DNA of 16,049 nt from Nanosynbacter sp. (GCA_015257665.1 JABZJS010000014.1:1-16049); one strand, 5' to 3'. Numbered from the stretch's first letter, positions 7,681 through 14,364 are shown. Notes: generated by a model from the sequence alone, not told the origin. Translations and numbers: made by a program.

Positions 7681-7961
7681 ACAGCGATCTCTCACTCGCC
7701 GCGCTTGGGCGCGCCAGTAGCAAATTTCTCCACCGCTACCACATTATTCTCTTTGTGGTTATTGCCTTCGGTGGCTTAGCCGTTATTACCTTCTTGCTTA
7801 ATGCCACGATCTCTAAGGCGTCAGAGGCTGCTCCACCCCAGCCCACTAATGGTATCGACCAAGCGACCATCAAAAAAATCGAGCAACTCAAAACCGCCAG
7901 TGAATCCGACCAAAGCGCCAGTCAACTGCCGATTAGCTCGCGTAACCCATTTGTTGAGTAA
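7677..7961 (+). CDS. Small single-pass membrane protein of the pilus operon, possible PilP-like piece
   Basis: I do not recognise this 94-residue protein as a named family. It has one transmembrane helix (about 22-43, HIILFVVIAFGGLAVITFLL) preceded by a basic, cytoplasmic-looking tail and followed by a Pro/Gln/Ser-rich hydrophilic tail, ending in SSRNPFVE. Its ATG overlaps the stop of the PilO-like gene (ATGA), so it is translated as part of that operon, in the place where pilP lies in Gram-negative pil operons. PilP and the related GspC proteins carry an (R)NPF/DPF-type motif after their flexible linker, so the terminal RNPF could be the remnant of a PilP-like linker without the beta domain. 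This is inference; it could equally be a lineage-specific accessory subunit. Confidence 0.78.
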   Translation: MNSDLSLAALGRASSKFLHRYHIILFVVIAFGGLAVITFLLNATISKASEAAPPQPTNGIDQATIKKIEQLKTASESDQSASQLPISSRNPFVE

Positions 7962-7965
7962 CATT

Positions 7966-7999
7966 TTGCGCAGCCGTAGTGGAGCTTTTTGCGGCGCAA
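7966..7999. repeat. Inverted repeat TTGCGC/GCGCAA between the pilus operon and the PRC-barrel gene
   Basis: TTGCGC at 7966-7971 pairs with GCGCAA at 7994-7999, and an inner GCCG/CGGC pair is also possible, overlapping the arms. It lies between the stop of the small membrane protein and the -10 of the next gene. It could be a weak terminator for the pil operon (there is a T-run inside the loop, not after the stem) or an operator. Function is unproven. Confidence 0.25.
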
Positions 8000-8008
8000 T
8001 GATATACT
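8000..8008 (+). promoter_or_regulatory. Leaderless extended -10 promoter of the PRC-barrel gene
   Basis: TGATATACT ends six bases before the ATG at 8015, so transcription would start at or next to the A of the start codon. No Shine-Dalgarno is possible in that arrangement. The same spacing recurs at four other genes in the window. Confidence 0.6.
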
Positions 8009-8014
8009 ACACAT

Positions 8015-8617
8015 ATGATACTGCTCGGATCTGCACTCGCCAACTATCCTGTGATGAGCTTACAAATGGGCGGCAAAGTTGGTAGCCTAGCCCAGCCGCT
8101 TGTCGATCCAGCAACCTTAACCATTGTTGCCTACACCGTGGATGGCTCATTCGCTAACGACACAACCATGCTACTCCGCCTCGCTGATGTACGTGAGATG
8201 AGTGAACTCGGCATGATCATCGACTCCGTCGACGAACTCATCACCCCCACCGATGTTATCAAGATCCAGCGCCTCTACGAGCTCAAGTTTCACCTTTTGG
8301 GCATGACTGTTCAAGACAAGCGCGGGCGACGCCTCGGTAAGATTAGCGACTATACGATCGAGACGGGTAATTTTGTCATCCAGCAACTCATCGTCCGGCG
8401 CTCGTGGCTTCACCGCCTCAATGATGCTGAGCTGGTTATTCATCGGTCACAAATTATCGAGATTAATAATGATGCTATCATCGTCCAGTCGCAGGCTGAG
8501 ACCAAAAAGTCCGAGCAAAAGGCCACCCAACCGGCCATGAGTAGTGGCGAATACGTCAACCCCTTCCGTAAGCCATCGCAAGCCCGAGAATCAATTAAGA
8601 GCGACGAACGTCGCTAA
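8015..8617 (+). CDS. PRC-barrel domain protein
   Basis: The 200-residue protein appears to hold two PRC-barrel-like beta domains. The second is clearer: LLGMTVQDKRGRRLGKISDYTIE (about 94-116), then a strand pair FVIQQLIVRR and an end phrase HRSQIIEINNDAIIV (about 143-157). The first spans about 1-75 with GGKVGSLAQPLVDPATLTIVAYTV. A hydrophilic, probably disordered tail (about 160-200) follows. PRC barrels occur in RimM, photosynthetic reaction-centre H subunits and many small uncharacterised proteins; they usually mediate protein contacts. There is no signal peptide or membrane span. The gene follows the pilus operon but has its own leaderless promoter, and ends six bases from the convergent recX stop. 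Its precise role is unknown. Confidence 0.86.
   Translation: MILLGSALANYPVMSLQMGGKVGSLAQPLVDPATLTIVAYTVDGSFANDTTMLLRLADVREMSELGMIIDSVDELITPTDVIKIQRLYELKFHLLGMTVQDKRGRRLGKISDYTIETGNFVIQQLIVRRSWLHRLNDAELVIHRSQIIEINNDAIIVQSQAETKKSEQKATQPAMSSGEYVNPFRKPSQARESIKSDERR
8601..8614. repeat. Short hairpin at the convergent PRC-barrel/recX ends
   Basis: GCGACG and CGTCGC flank AA, a near-perfect inverted repeat inside the last codons of the PRC-barrel gene, just before its TAA. It might help to end transcription in this six-base convergent gap, but no T-run follows on either strand, so I do not call it a terminator. Confidence 0.25.
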
Positions 8618-8623
8618 CACACA

Positions 8624-9295
8624 TCAGTATTCATCACCCGCCAACGCTGCTCGGATGTCATCATAGGCAAAGCCTTGGCGCAAAAGATACGCGATAAGCT
8701 TTTGCTCGTCTGGGTAGCGGGGGCGTTTTTTAGCAATCACCTTAGCTAGCTCGTCTTCATCAGTCCGCCTCGACTGCGCTAATGCTTGGTTTATCACCTC
8801 CGATGCAACGCCCTTAGCACGTAGCTCTGCCTCCAGCTTGCGGCGCGACACCCCCTTACTCTGGTGGCGATTCTCCACCCACCACTGGGCAAATGCCTCA
8901 TCATCGATATACCCACGCTGCTCAAGGCGCGCAAACACCCGTTGCACAACCATTAGTGAAGCACCAGGCTTCTCAACCAGCGTGCCAGTTTTGCGTTGTT
9001 TATACTTGCGTGGCAGTGTTTTGCGCTGGAGATAGTCGCGGATTTCGCGTGCACTGTGCGGCCGCATAAGGGTGTACTCGAGCGCCCGTGCATAGAGCTT
9101 ACCAAACTCCCCCTCGCGGCGCAGTTCAGCCAGCTCGGCCTCAGTCAGCACCCTCCCCACCTTCACACCACAATCCACCACCTGCGCCACATCAAGGCTA
9201 AAATCATACGTGCCATCGATGAATACATTCACTCGATCGGCATTCCGCACCTGTGCAGTAAGCGCAGTAACGGTGTAGGTTTTTTCTGTCGGCAT
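8624..9295 (-). CDS. recX: RecX, full-length regulator of RecA
   Basis: RecX binds RecA filaments and modulates (usually inhibits) strand exchange. The 223-residue protein has the N-terminal beta region seen in longer RecX proteins (ADRVNVFIDGTYDFSLDVAQV), then three-helix repeat 1 (YARALEYTLMRPHSAREIRDYLQRK, about 68-92), repeat 2 (ARLEQRGYIDDEAFAQWWVENR to SRRKLEAELRAKGV, about 122-165) and repeat 3 (DEQKLIAYLLRQGFAYDDIRAAL, about 196-218). A basic insert sits between repeats 1 and 2. It carries its own leaderless promoter and faces the PRC-barrel gene. A second, shorter paralogue lies at 11633-12145; the two share most of repeats 1 and 2, including SKGVSRRKL. This copy is the one with all the RecA-binding repeats, although the other is closer to recA. 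Confidence 0.93.
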   Translation of the reverse strand: MPTEKTYTVTALTAQVRNADRVNVFIDGTYDFSLDVAQVVDCGVKVGRVLTEAELAELRREGEFGKLYARALEYTLMRPHSAREIRDYLQRKTLPRKYKQRKTGTLVEKPGASLMVVQRVFARLEQRGYIDDEAFAQWWVENRHQSKGVSRRKLEAELRAKGVASEVINQALAQSRRTDEDELAKVIAKKRPRYPDEQKLIAYLLRQGFAYDDIRAALAGDEY

Positions 9296-9301
9296 ATATG
9301 T

Positions 9302-9331
9302 ATTATACGCAAATTTATTTAGTCATGTCAC
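9302..9331 (-). promoter_or_regulatory. Leaderless promoter of the full-length recX
   Basis: On the minus strand, GTGACA (9326-9331) is followed after 18 bases by a consensus TATAAT (9302-9307), which ends exactly six bases before the ATG at 9295. Initiation would fall on the start codon. Of the leaderless promoters here this has the best -35 (five of six). Confidence 0.65.
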
Positions 9332-9369
9332 CCAGCTCTCCTCTCTAGAAGTGAGCTGTGCCAACCCTA

Positions 9370-10401
9370 CTACTGAAATGCTTTGAGATAGATATTATAT
9401 GCTTCATCAATGAAGACGGCTTTATTGGTACGAAAAGCTGATTGATCGCTATTTATGTCCTCAACGTTCTCACCATTAGAAATAAACTCAATCTTTGCTA
9501 TTGGCACCATATGTCCAATCAGGACAGCTGGTCGGCGTGTCTGCTCATCTCGAGCGGGAGATACGTCAACAACATAGAACGTATTCTCTTGGTCATACCC
9601 CCCATCAGCAAGCAGTTTACTAGCATTATCATAGGCAAGAAAAGCTCTCATACCATTAATACATGGTTCATATATTGTGTTTATGTCTGCTGGACTAACC
9701 TTTCTTAGTTTAAAATCATATATATCTTTGTACCAAAAGTTCTTACATTCATCAAAGAACATATAGATGACTTCATCCTGCGAGAATGCTGGGATCTTAT
9801 CAGAGTTCTCTCGCAGTTTATCATCCCACGCTCTCACTCCAAGGCCACTGATTGGCTCATCACACGCATACACACCTTCATCAAAATAACTGGTGATGAT
9901 GTCGCTATTCTCTGTGACAATCACCCCGCCAACCGCATCACCCAAGCACCCCAGCATGATTCCCTTGCCAGTTCTATCAACAATCTCTGCATTATTACCC
10001 ATAGACGGCTCCTCATAGTCCATCCGCGGGCAGACCAGCAGCAGCTTATCACCAATTGGTTGAATGTAGCAAAAATTAATAAAATGCTGGCCAAGGTCAA
10101 GGTGTGCTACCTGTTTAACTGCCTCTTTCTCCCAATTAATGACAAATTCAAGCACCGAAAAGACACTATCTACCTTGATTTTTGTAAAACAAGCTATTCC
10201 GCCTCTCCTTGGGATATTACTCGAGAGCAAAACATAGAGATGATTATCATAGCCAAGCTGCATACTACATATTTCTGTAGTCTTGTGCCCGTACTCTTTG
10301 AGTATCTCGCGCAGATTAGCTACGCGCGTTATATCAATCTGCGTAGTGGGAAGTGCATCTAGCACCCTACTCTCGTCTTTCAAGTCATCATTCTCAGTCA
10401 T
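9370..10401 (-). CDS. Unknown 343-residue protein, AT-rich gene
   Basis: I do not recognise the family. I start it at ATG 10401: this overlaps the hydrolase stop (ATGA) and has an AGGAG Shine-Dalgarno; a TTG seven codons upstream is possible but weaker. There is no signal peptide or membrane span. After an acidic N-terminus (MTENDDLKDESR) the sequence is an alternation of short hydrophobic strands and turns, which suggests an all-beta, possibly beta-propeller fold. A phrase near the middle (SYFDEGVYA, then PISGLGVRAWD) reminds me of uncharacterised propeller-like proteins of Firmicutes and Actinobacteria, from memory only. Two sampled 60-base lines inside it are 30% GC, against 47-52% in sampled pilB and recA lines, so it may be a recent arrival. 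It is the last gene of the nudix/hydrolase group. Confidence 0.85.
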   Translation of the reverse strand: MTENDDLKDESRVLDALPTTQIDITRVANLREILKEYGHKTTEICSMQLGYDNHLYVLLSSNIPRRGGIACFTKIKVDSVFSVLEFVINWEKEAVKQVAHLDLGQHFINFCYIQPIGDKLLLVCPRMDYEEPSMGNNAEIVDRTGKGIMLGCLGDAVGGVIVTENSDIITSYFDEGVYACDEPISGLGVRAWDDKLRENSDKIPAFSQDEVIYMFFDECKNFWYKDIYDFKLRKVSPADINTIYEPCINGMRAFLAYDNASKLLADGGYDQENTFYVVDVSPARDEQTRRPAVLIGHMVPIAKIEFISNGENVEDINSDQSAFRTNKAVFIDEAYNIYLKAFQ

Positions 10402-11012
10402 TTCTTCTCCTCTCTTAAACAAATTTCTATCAGCTCCGGGAATACTCGTGTCTGCATTGCACTGAAGGTGAAGTGGCCATGGTCGACAAATCGATGGTAG
10501 CGTAGCTGGGGTAGCTCACGGCGGAGCTTTGCCGTGGAGCTTTGTAGATGTGGGTAGTCATTAGTAGAGTAGAGCACATCAATGCCGTGCACTGCTTTGC
10601 GGTCTATCTGGCGGTCGAGTGTAAAGCGAAAGAAATCTCCTGCCTCTCCCTCAACATCCAGCCACGGTGCCACCAGTACGACCCGGCCAACACGGCAATT
10701 TCCCTCACTCAGCCAACGAAGCAAAAAACCTCCACCACAACTATGACCCACTAGTAGCGTTTGCTCATCCACCGGCAGATGGGCAAACTCTTGACGCCAC
10801 GCTTCGTAACGTGGCTCGTATGGGCGAGGCATCTCGGGTGTTTGCGTTAGTATCCCGCGCATCAAGAGTTGTTGCTGGAGCCAAGGCAGCCAATGTGAGT
10901 TGCTTGGGCTGTCACCCTGGATATTGTAGTACTCGTCATAGTCTGGTCGTCCATGGAGGATGATTGCACGAGTGAATCGGGTGTTATTTCTGTAGTGGTT
11001 TTCGATATCCAT
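10398..11012 (-). CDS. RBBP9/YdeN-like alpha/beta serine hydrolase
   Basis: A 204-residue alpha/beta hydrolase of the small RBBP9/YdeN type. The nucleophile elbow is GHSCGGG (89-95) with Ser91 as catalytic residue. D152 in YSTND and H178 or H180 in DHGHF sit where the acid and base of this family are expected. It opens with a strand and oxyanion-type turn RAIILHGRPD (15-24). There is no signal peptide, so it is cytoplasmic. The substrate cannot be read from the sequence; family members are small esterases or peptidase-like hydrolases. A GAGGAG sits 12 bases before the ATG, a little far. It follows the Nudix gene by 68 nt and overlaps the unknown gene by 4 nt (ATGA). Confidence 0.87.
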   Translation of the reverse strand: MDIENHYRNNTRFTRAIILHGRPDYDEYYNIQGDSPSNSHWLPWLQQQLLMRGILTQTPEMPRPYEPRYEAWRQEFAHLPVDEQTLLVGHSCGGGFLLRWLSEGNCRVGRVVLVAPWLDVEGEAGDFFRFTLDRQIDRKAVHGIDVLYSTNDYPHLQSSTAKLRRELPQLRYHRFVDHGHFTFSAMQTRVFPELIEICLREEKK

Positions 11013-11080
11013 GCTTTATTTTTGCTCCTCTGGTGTAGACTCTAGACTCGTTGCCTTGGTCTTTGGTCTCTACCCCTATT

Positions 11081-11629
11081 TTATGACTCGCGCAATATTC
11101 GTCCTAGTTCTTCCATCAACAGCGCAAAATAGAGTGGCCGATGCGGCACAAGCATCACATCTTCTGGCTGCTCGATCATCTGACGGAACGTGTCATACGG
11201 CACCCAGCGCAGTGCCGCTGCTTCACCATCAACCATATCGAGCGGCTCATCGTGATATTCATAAGTGTAAATAAAGTGAAACTCGCTATACGCTGATTTG
11301 CGCTTTGGCAAACTTCCAATGAACTTCACTCGAGAAGTATCAAGCGTCATACCAATCTCTTCTTGAGCCTCACGTAGCGCCGCATCGAGCGGTGTTTCGC
11401 CAAGGCTCACGTGCCCTGCTGCCGAAATATCCCAATAGCCTGGCCAGTTTTTGACCTGATCAGCCCGGCGCTGGAGCAATATGTCACACCCTCCATTACT
11501 GCTACGCCGCCACAACCAAACATGCGCTGCCGCGACAATAGCATCCTTGGTCAGGTCTTTGCGAGCAAGGCCTTCGCCCTGTTTTGGCACTCCATCTGGG
11601 CTATAACTTTGCCATAGATCATTATGCAT
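11081..11629 (-). CDS. Nudix hydrolase, IDI/YfcD-like
   Basis: A 182-residue Nudix protein. The Nudix box is complete: GHVSLGETPLDAALREAQEE then IG, with the REAQEE metal-binding glutamates. The flanking sequence (AHVWLWRR, ILLQRRADQVKNWPGYWDISAAGH) is that of the YfcD / isopentenyl-diphosphate-isomerase-like branch. These hydrolyse a nucleoside- or isoprenoid-linked diphosphate, but the substrate cannot be told from sequence. I prefer ATG 11629 over GTG 11632 because an AGGAG at 11636-11640 is then spaced by six bases. The gene begins within a few bases of the short recX stop, so it is coupled to that gene and shares its transcript. Confidence 0.92.
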   Translation of the reverse strand: MHNDLWQSYSPDGVPKQGEGLARKDLTKDAIVAAAHVWLWRRSSNGGCDILLQRRADQVKNWPGYWDISAAGHVSLGETPLDAALREAQEEIGMTLDTSRVKFIGSLPKRKSAYSEFHFIYTYEYHDEPLDMVDGEAAALRWVPYDTFRQMIEQPEDVMLVPHRPLYFALLMEELGRILRES

Positions 11630-11632
11630 CAC

Positions 11633-12145
11633 TTACTCCTGTGTGTTGTTCTTTATATCAGTTACTACTTTTCGCATGTGCTGCGCTAGGCGAGTCAGCT
11701 CAGCCGTCAATTTACGCCGACTTACGCCTTTGCTGAGCTGACGATTTTCCACCCACCACCGCGCAAACGCTTCGTCATTAACATATGCTTTCTGCTGGAG
11801 CTTACTCAGCACTCGCGACGCCACCCGCTCTGAATAGACCACAGGATTATTCATACCAGTTTGCCTCTTACGAAGCGCTGGCTGGGTTTTTCGCCATAGA
11901 TAATCCCTGACTTCCTTAACTGAATGTGGTCGCCGCAAGCAATATGCAAGTGCTCGCATATACAGCTTGCCAAATTGGCTCTCTTCTTGCAGCTCTTCCA
12001 ACTCCCCATCACTCAATTCACGGCCGACCTTAAGATTTAAGTCAGTCACCTGAGCGATATCCAAACTGAAGCTGTATACGCCATCAACACTCACATTAAC
12101 GCGGTTGTTATCGCGAGCCTGAAGCGAGATATCAGTGATTTTCAT
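11633..12145 (-). CDS. recX: RecX paralogue lacking the third repeat
   Basis: A 170-residue RecX. It has the N-terminal beta region (NNRVNVSVDGVYSFSLDIAQV), repeat 1 (MRALAYCLRRPHSVKEVRDYLWRK), a basic linker and repeat 2 up to the phrase SKGVSRRKLTAEL (about 139-151). It then departs into a short charged tail (HMRKVVTDIKNNTQE) where the other copy continues into repeat 3. The loss is not a fresh frameshift: the Nudix gene starts within a few bases of the stop, so no remnant remains. In RecX of other bacteria the third repeat contributes to contacts along the RecA groove, so this copy may bind RecA differently or not at all. It has its own leaderless promoter and leads a unit with the Nudix gene. 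It is the copy nearer recA. Confidence 0.88.
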   Translation of the reverse strand: MKITDISLQARDNNRVNVSVDGVYSFSLDIAQVTDLNLKVGRELSDGELEELQEESQFGKLYMRALAYCLRRPHSVKEVRDYLWRKTQPALRKRQTGMNNPVVYSERVASRVLSKLQQKAYVNDEAFARWWVENRQLSKGVSRRKLTAELTRLAQHMRKVVTDIKNNTQE

Positions 12146-12151
12146 AAAAAT

Positions 12152-12157
12152 ATTATA
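12152..12157 (-). promoter_or_regulatory. Leaderless -10 element of the short recX
   Basis: A consensus TATAAT on the minus strand ends exactly six bases (ATTTTT) before the ATG at 12145. No TGn extension and no good -35 are visible. The spacing is identical to that at the other recX gene. Confidence 0.55.
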
Positions 12158-12190
12158 ACGCGAAGACGGTGAGCTCGCTACTGGCAGAGG

Positions 12191-12715
12191 TTACTCGACT
12201 ACCTCGACCACCTTGCCATGCACGCCGTTGTAGCAAGCAGCAGCACGCGGCTCGGTGATGACCGGTAGTTGCCCTGGAATAGCGCTCGTATTAACGTCGT
12301 CAAGCGTACCGGCCTCGACGCAACCAAGCGTGATGTGCGGGCGGAAGCCATCGACATCCAGCCCCGGATGAATACCATCCAGTGCCGCGAGTAATTGCTG
12401 GCGCGCCTCAACCATCCAGGCAGTTTTCTGCGTGCGCAGCTCCACCCAAACACAGTTGCCCGCTTTATCTGGCAGGAAATTAACTCCATCAAGCACCAAC
12501 TTATCGAGGACGGGTAGCGCCGCAGCGGCTGCTTTGAGACGTGGCATATCCTGCTCAGTCACATTAATCAGTGTCACGTGTGGGATAAACTCACCAAAGT
12601 CAAGGTTCATTGTTTCTGACAACTCGCGAAGATACGCGTTTTGCTCATCATCAAAGACGAGGCTAACTGACGCCATATGTTTTTCGACTGGATATGCAGT
12701 ATCTGCTGCGCGCAT
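12191..12715 (-). CDS. 2H phosphoesterase (2'-5' RNA ligase-like)
   Basis: A 174-residue protein of the 2H superfamily (LigT / cyclic phosphodiesterase). Both signature HxT motifs are present, each followed by a hydrophobic residue: PHVTL at residues 45-49 (H46, T48) and PHITL at 126-130 (H127, T129). These catalytic pairs hydrolyse 2',3'-cyclic or 2'-5' phosphodiester bonds; whether RNA, tRNA-splicing products or a nucleotide is the substrate is unknown. The ATG at 12715 overlaps the recA stop by one base (TAATG) and has an AAGGAG eight bases upstream, so it is co-translated with recA. The domain itself starts at an internal Met (MASVSLVFD), leaving a short leader of 13 residues. Co-transcription with recA is notable but not explained by the family. 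Confidence 0.89.
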   Translation of the reverse strand: MRAADTAYPVEKHMASVSLVFDDEQNAYLRELSETMNLDFGEFIPHVTLINVTEQDMPRLKAAAAALPVLDKLVLDGVNFLPDKAGNCVWVELRTQKTAWMVEARQQLLAALDGIHPGLDVDGFRPHITLGCVEAGTLDDVNTSAIPGQLPVITEPRAAACYNGVHGKVVEVVE

Positions 12716-13737
12716 TAGTTTTCTCCTTCTTTTACGTTATCGCGAACTTTCTGGTCAATTTCCGCCAGAACCTCAGGATTTTCTTTCAGATACAATTTAG
12801 TTTTATCGCGACCCTGACCGATGGTCTCGCCGTTATATTTGTAAAAGGCACCAGATTTTTCAACAATGCCGTGCGTAGCTGCCAAATCCAGAATGTCGCC
12901 AGTCTTAGAAATGCCTTCATTATACATAATGTCGAACTCAGCGATGCGGAACGGCGGCGCTATCTTGTTCTTCACCACCTTTACCTTCGTGCGGTTACCG
13001 CGAATGTCATCACCCACCTTAATTTGCCCGATGCGGCGGATATCCACCCGCTGCGAGGCATAGAACTTCAGCGCATTACCACCAGTTGTCGTCTCGGGGT
13101 TGCCAAACATTACGCCGATTTTCATGCGGATCTGGTTGATGAAAATGACGGTTGCTTTGCTCTTGTTGATAATCCCCGTTAGCTTACGCAGTGCTTGGCT
13201 CATCAAGCGAGCCTGGAGACCCATGTGTGAATCACCCATGTCGCCGTCAATTTCTGCTTGCGGCGTCAACGCTGCCACCGAGTCCACCACGATGAGATCA
13301 ACGGCGTTCGACCGCACCAGCGTCTCCGTAATCTCCAACGCTTGCTCACCATTATCTGGCTGCGACACCAAAAGGTTGTCTGTATCGACGCCAAGCTTCT
13401 TGGCATAGCTCGGGTCGAGCGCATGCTCGGCATCAACAAAGGCCGCCGTGCCACCCTGTTTCTGAATCTCCGCAATAGCATGCAACGTGAGTGTCGTCTT
13501 GCCACTACTCTCTGGCCCATAAATCTCGATAATGCGCCCCTTGGGGTAGCCACCGCCCAGCGCAAGATCGAGGCTCAGCGAGCCAGACGGAATCACTGCT
13601 ACATCTGCCTGATGGAATTCACCAAGCTTCATAATGGCACCATCGCCAAATTGTTTTGTAATCTGATCCATCGCGAGGCCAAGCGCTTTGAGCTTGCCGT
13701 CGTCTGTGGTTTGTGTCGTATTCGATTGTTTGGTCAT
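12715..13737 (-). CDS. recA: RecA recombinase
   Basis: RecA forms ATP-dependent filaments on single-stranded DNA and carries out strand exchange. The 340-residue protein is near the usual length and strongly conserved: Walker A GPESSGKT (74-81), the Walker B region VDLIVVDSVAAL, the L1 and L2 DNA-binding loops (MGLQARLMSQALRKL and FGNPETTTGGNALKFYAS) and the QIRMKIGVMFGNPET segment all appear. I take ATG 13737, preceded by AAGGAG at 13747-13752 with nine-base spacing. A TTG at 13755 would add six residues but coincides with the predicted transcription start. The C-terminus (DNVKEGEN) is only mildly acidic. I see no SOS box that I could defend in the promoter. Confidence 0.98.
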   Translation of the reverse strand: MTKQSNTTQTTDDGKLKALGLAMDQITKQFGDGAIMKLGEFHQADVAVIPSGSLSLDLALGGGYPKGRIIEIYGPESSGKTTLTLHAIAEIQKQGGTAAFVDAEHALDPSYAKKLGVDTDNLLVSQPDNGEQALEITETLVRSNAVDLIVVDSVAALTPQAEIDGDMGDSHMGLQARLMSQALRKLTGIINKSKATVIFINQIRMKIGVMFGNPETTTGGNALKFYASQRVDIRRIGQIKVGDDIRGNRTKVKVVKNKIAPPFRIAEFDIMYNEGISKTGDILDLAATHGIVEKSGAFYKYNGETIGQGRDKTKLYLKENPEVLAEIDQKVRDNVKEGEN

Positions 13738-13746
13738 ACGTCCCCT

Positions 13747-13752
13747 CTCCTT
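13747..13752 (-). promoter_or_regulatory. Shine-Dalgarno site of recA
   Basis: AAGGAG on the minus strand lies nine bases before the ATG at 13737. It decides the start against the TTG at 13755, and shows that recA does not use the leaderless arrangement of its neighbours. Confidence 0.75.
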
Positions 13753-13761
13753 CAAGAATTT

Positions 13762-13790
13762 ATTATACCAGAATCTCTTGCCGTTGTCCG
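13762..13790 (-). promoter_or_regulatory. Promoter of recA and the 2H phosphoesterase
   Basis: On the minus strand CGGACA (13785-13790), a 17-base spacer and TATAAT (13762-13767) with a TGG extension form a good promoter. The predicted start is near 13755, giving a leader of about 18 nt that contains the AAGGAG site. Confidence 0.6.
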
Positions 13791-13928
13791 CGCGGAGATT
13801 GATTTGTATTTACGAAGCCTCAACATCACCGATTTATTTATTGTATATAACCTCTAGCTTCCACGACTCTACCGATATAGAGCGCTAAACAGCAACGGGC
13901 CTTTTGAAGACATTTTTCGTGATAGACA

Positions 13929-13937
13929 TGCTATAAT
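13929..13937 (+). promoter_or_regulatory. Leaderless extended -10 promoter of the pilin gene
   Basis: TGCTATAAT, a consensus extended -10, ends six bases before the pilin ATG (13944), so transcription should begin on the start codon. The same nine bases also sit at the pilM promoter, which suggests that the two pilus units are read by the same sigma factor. Confidence 0.65.
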
Positions 13938-13943
13938 AACACC

Positions 13944-14342
13944 ATGAAGGCACGTAAAGGATTTACCGTTATTGAGCTCATTGTTGTGATCGCTCTCCTT
14001 GCAACGGGCAGCTGGCTCTTTTTTAGCGAGAAAATCGCAACCGAAGCAACGCAGCGCGACAACCAGCGCAAGACCGCCATCAACGCGATGTACTACAGCC
14101 TAGAAGAAGTGTATTTCGAGAAGAATAACCACTACCCCAACACGATTGACAGCAAAACACTGCGCTCGGTTGACCCATCGCTCTTTACCGATCCAAATGG
14201 TCATAAGCTTGGCAGTGCTCAGTCTAGCTACCACTACAGTGGCACCGACTGCACCACCGATAACCAGTGCAAAGGCTACAAACTCACCGCCAACTTAGAG
14301 CGGGAGGCAGACTACACCAAAACCAACCGCAATAATACCTAA
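13944..14342 (+). CDS. Type IV pilin-like protein (prepilin)
   Basis: A 132-residue prepilin. The leader MKARKG is followed by FTVIELIVVIALLATGSWLF, a classical class III-type signal: cleavage after Gly6 would expose Phe1 with Glu at position 5, as needed for assembly. The alpha-1 helix continues to about residue 60, with YSLEEVYFEKNNHYP typical of GspG-like pilins and pseudopilins. Two cysteines (C103, C109) could form the D-region disulfide. The tail (TKTNRNNT) is hydrophilic. No prepilin peptidase is encoded in the window. The gene stands alone, divergent from recA, with its own leaderless promoter and a strong terminator after it. Whether it is the major pilin or a minor one cannot be told. 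Confidence 0.88.
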   Translation: MKARKGFTVIELIVVIALLATGSWLFFSEKIATEATQRDNQRKTAINAMYYSLEEVYFEKNNHYPNTIDSKTLRSVDPSLFTDPNGHKLGSAQSSYHYSGTDCTTDNQCKGYKLTANLEREADYTKTNRNNT

Positions 14343-14364
14343 TACTCTATTGTATAGATATGCA

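Noticed and set aside
9333..9358. CAGCTC/GAGCTG inverted repeat downstream of the unknown AT-rich gene
   Set aside because: Six base pairs with a 14-base loop and no T-run on the minus strand; too weak to call a terminator.
11036..11049. Tandem 7-mer TAGACTC TAGACTC upstream of the serine hydrolase
   Set aside because: Two copies of seven bases with no third copy or promoter context; no function can be supported.
13258..13857. A 199-codon plus-strand frame opposite recA, whose last 20 codons extend into the recA-pilin gap
   Set aside because: The part inside recA is a shadow. The tail (IDLYLRSLNITDLFIVYNL) looks protein-like, but it is AT-rich promoter sequence with no start of its own, so I could not support a gene.
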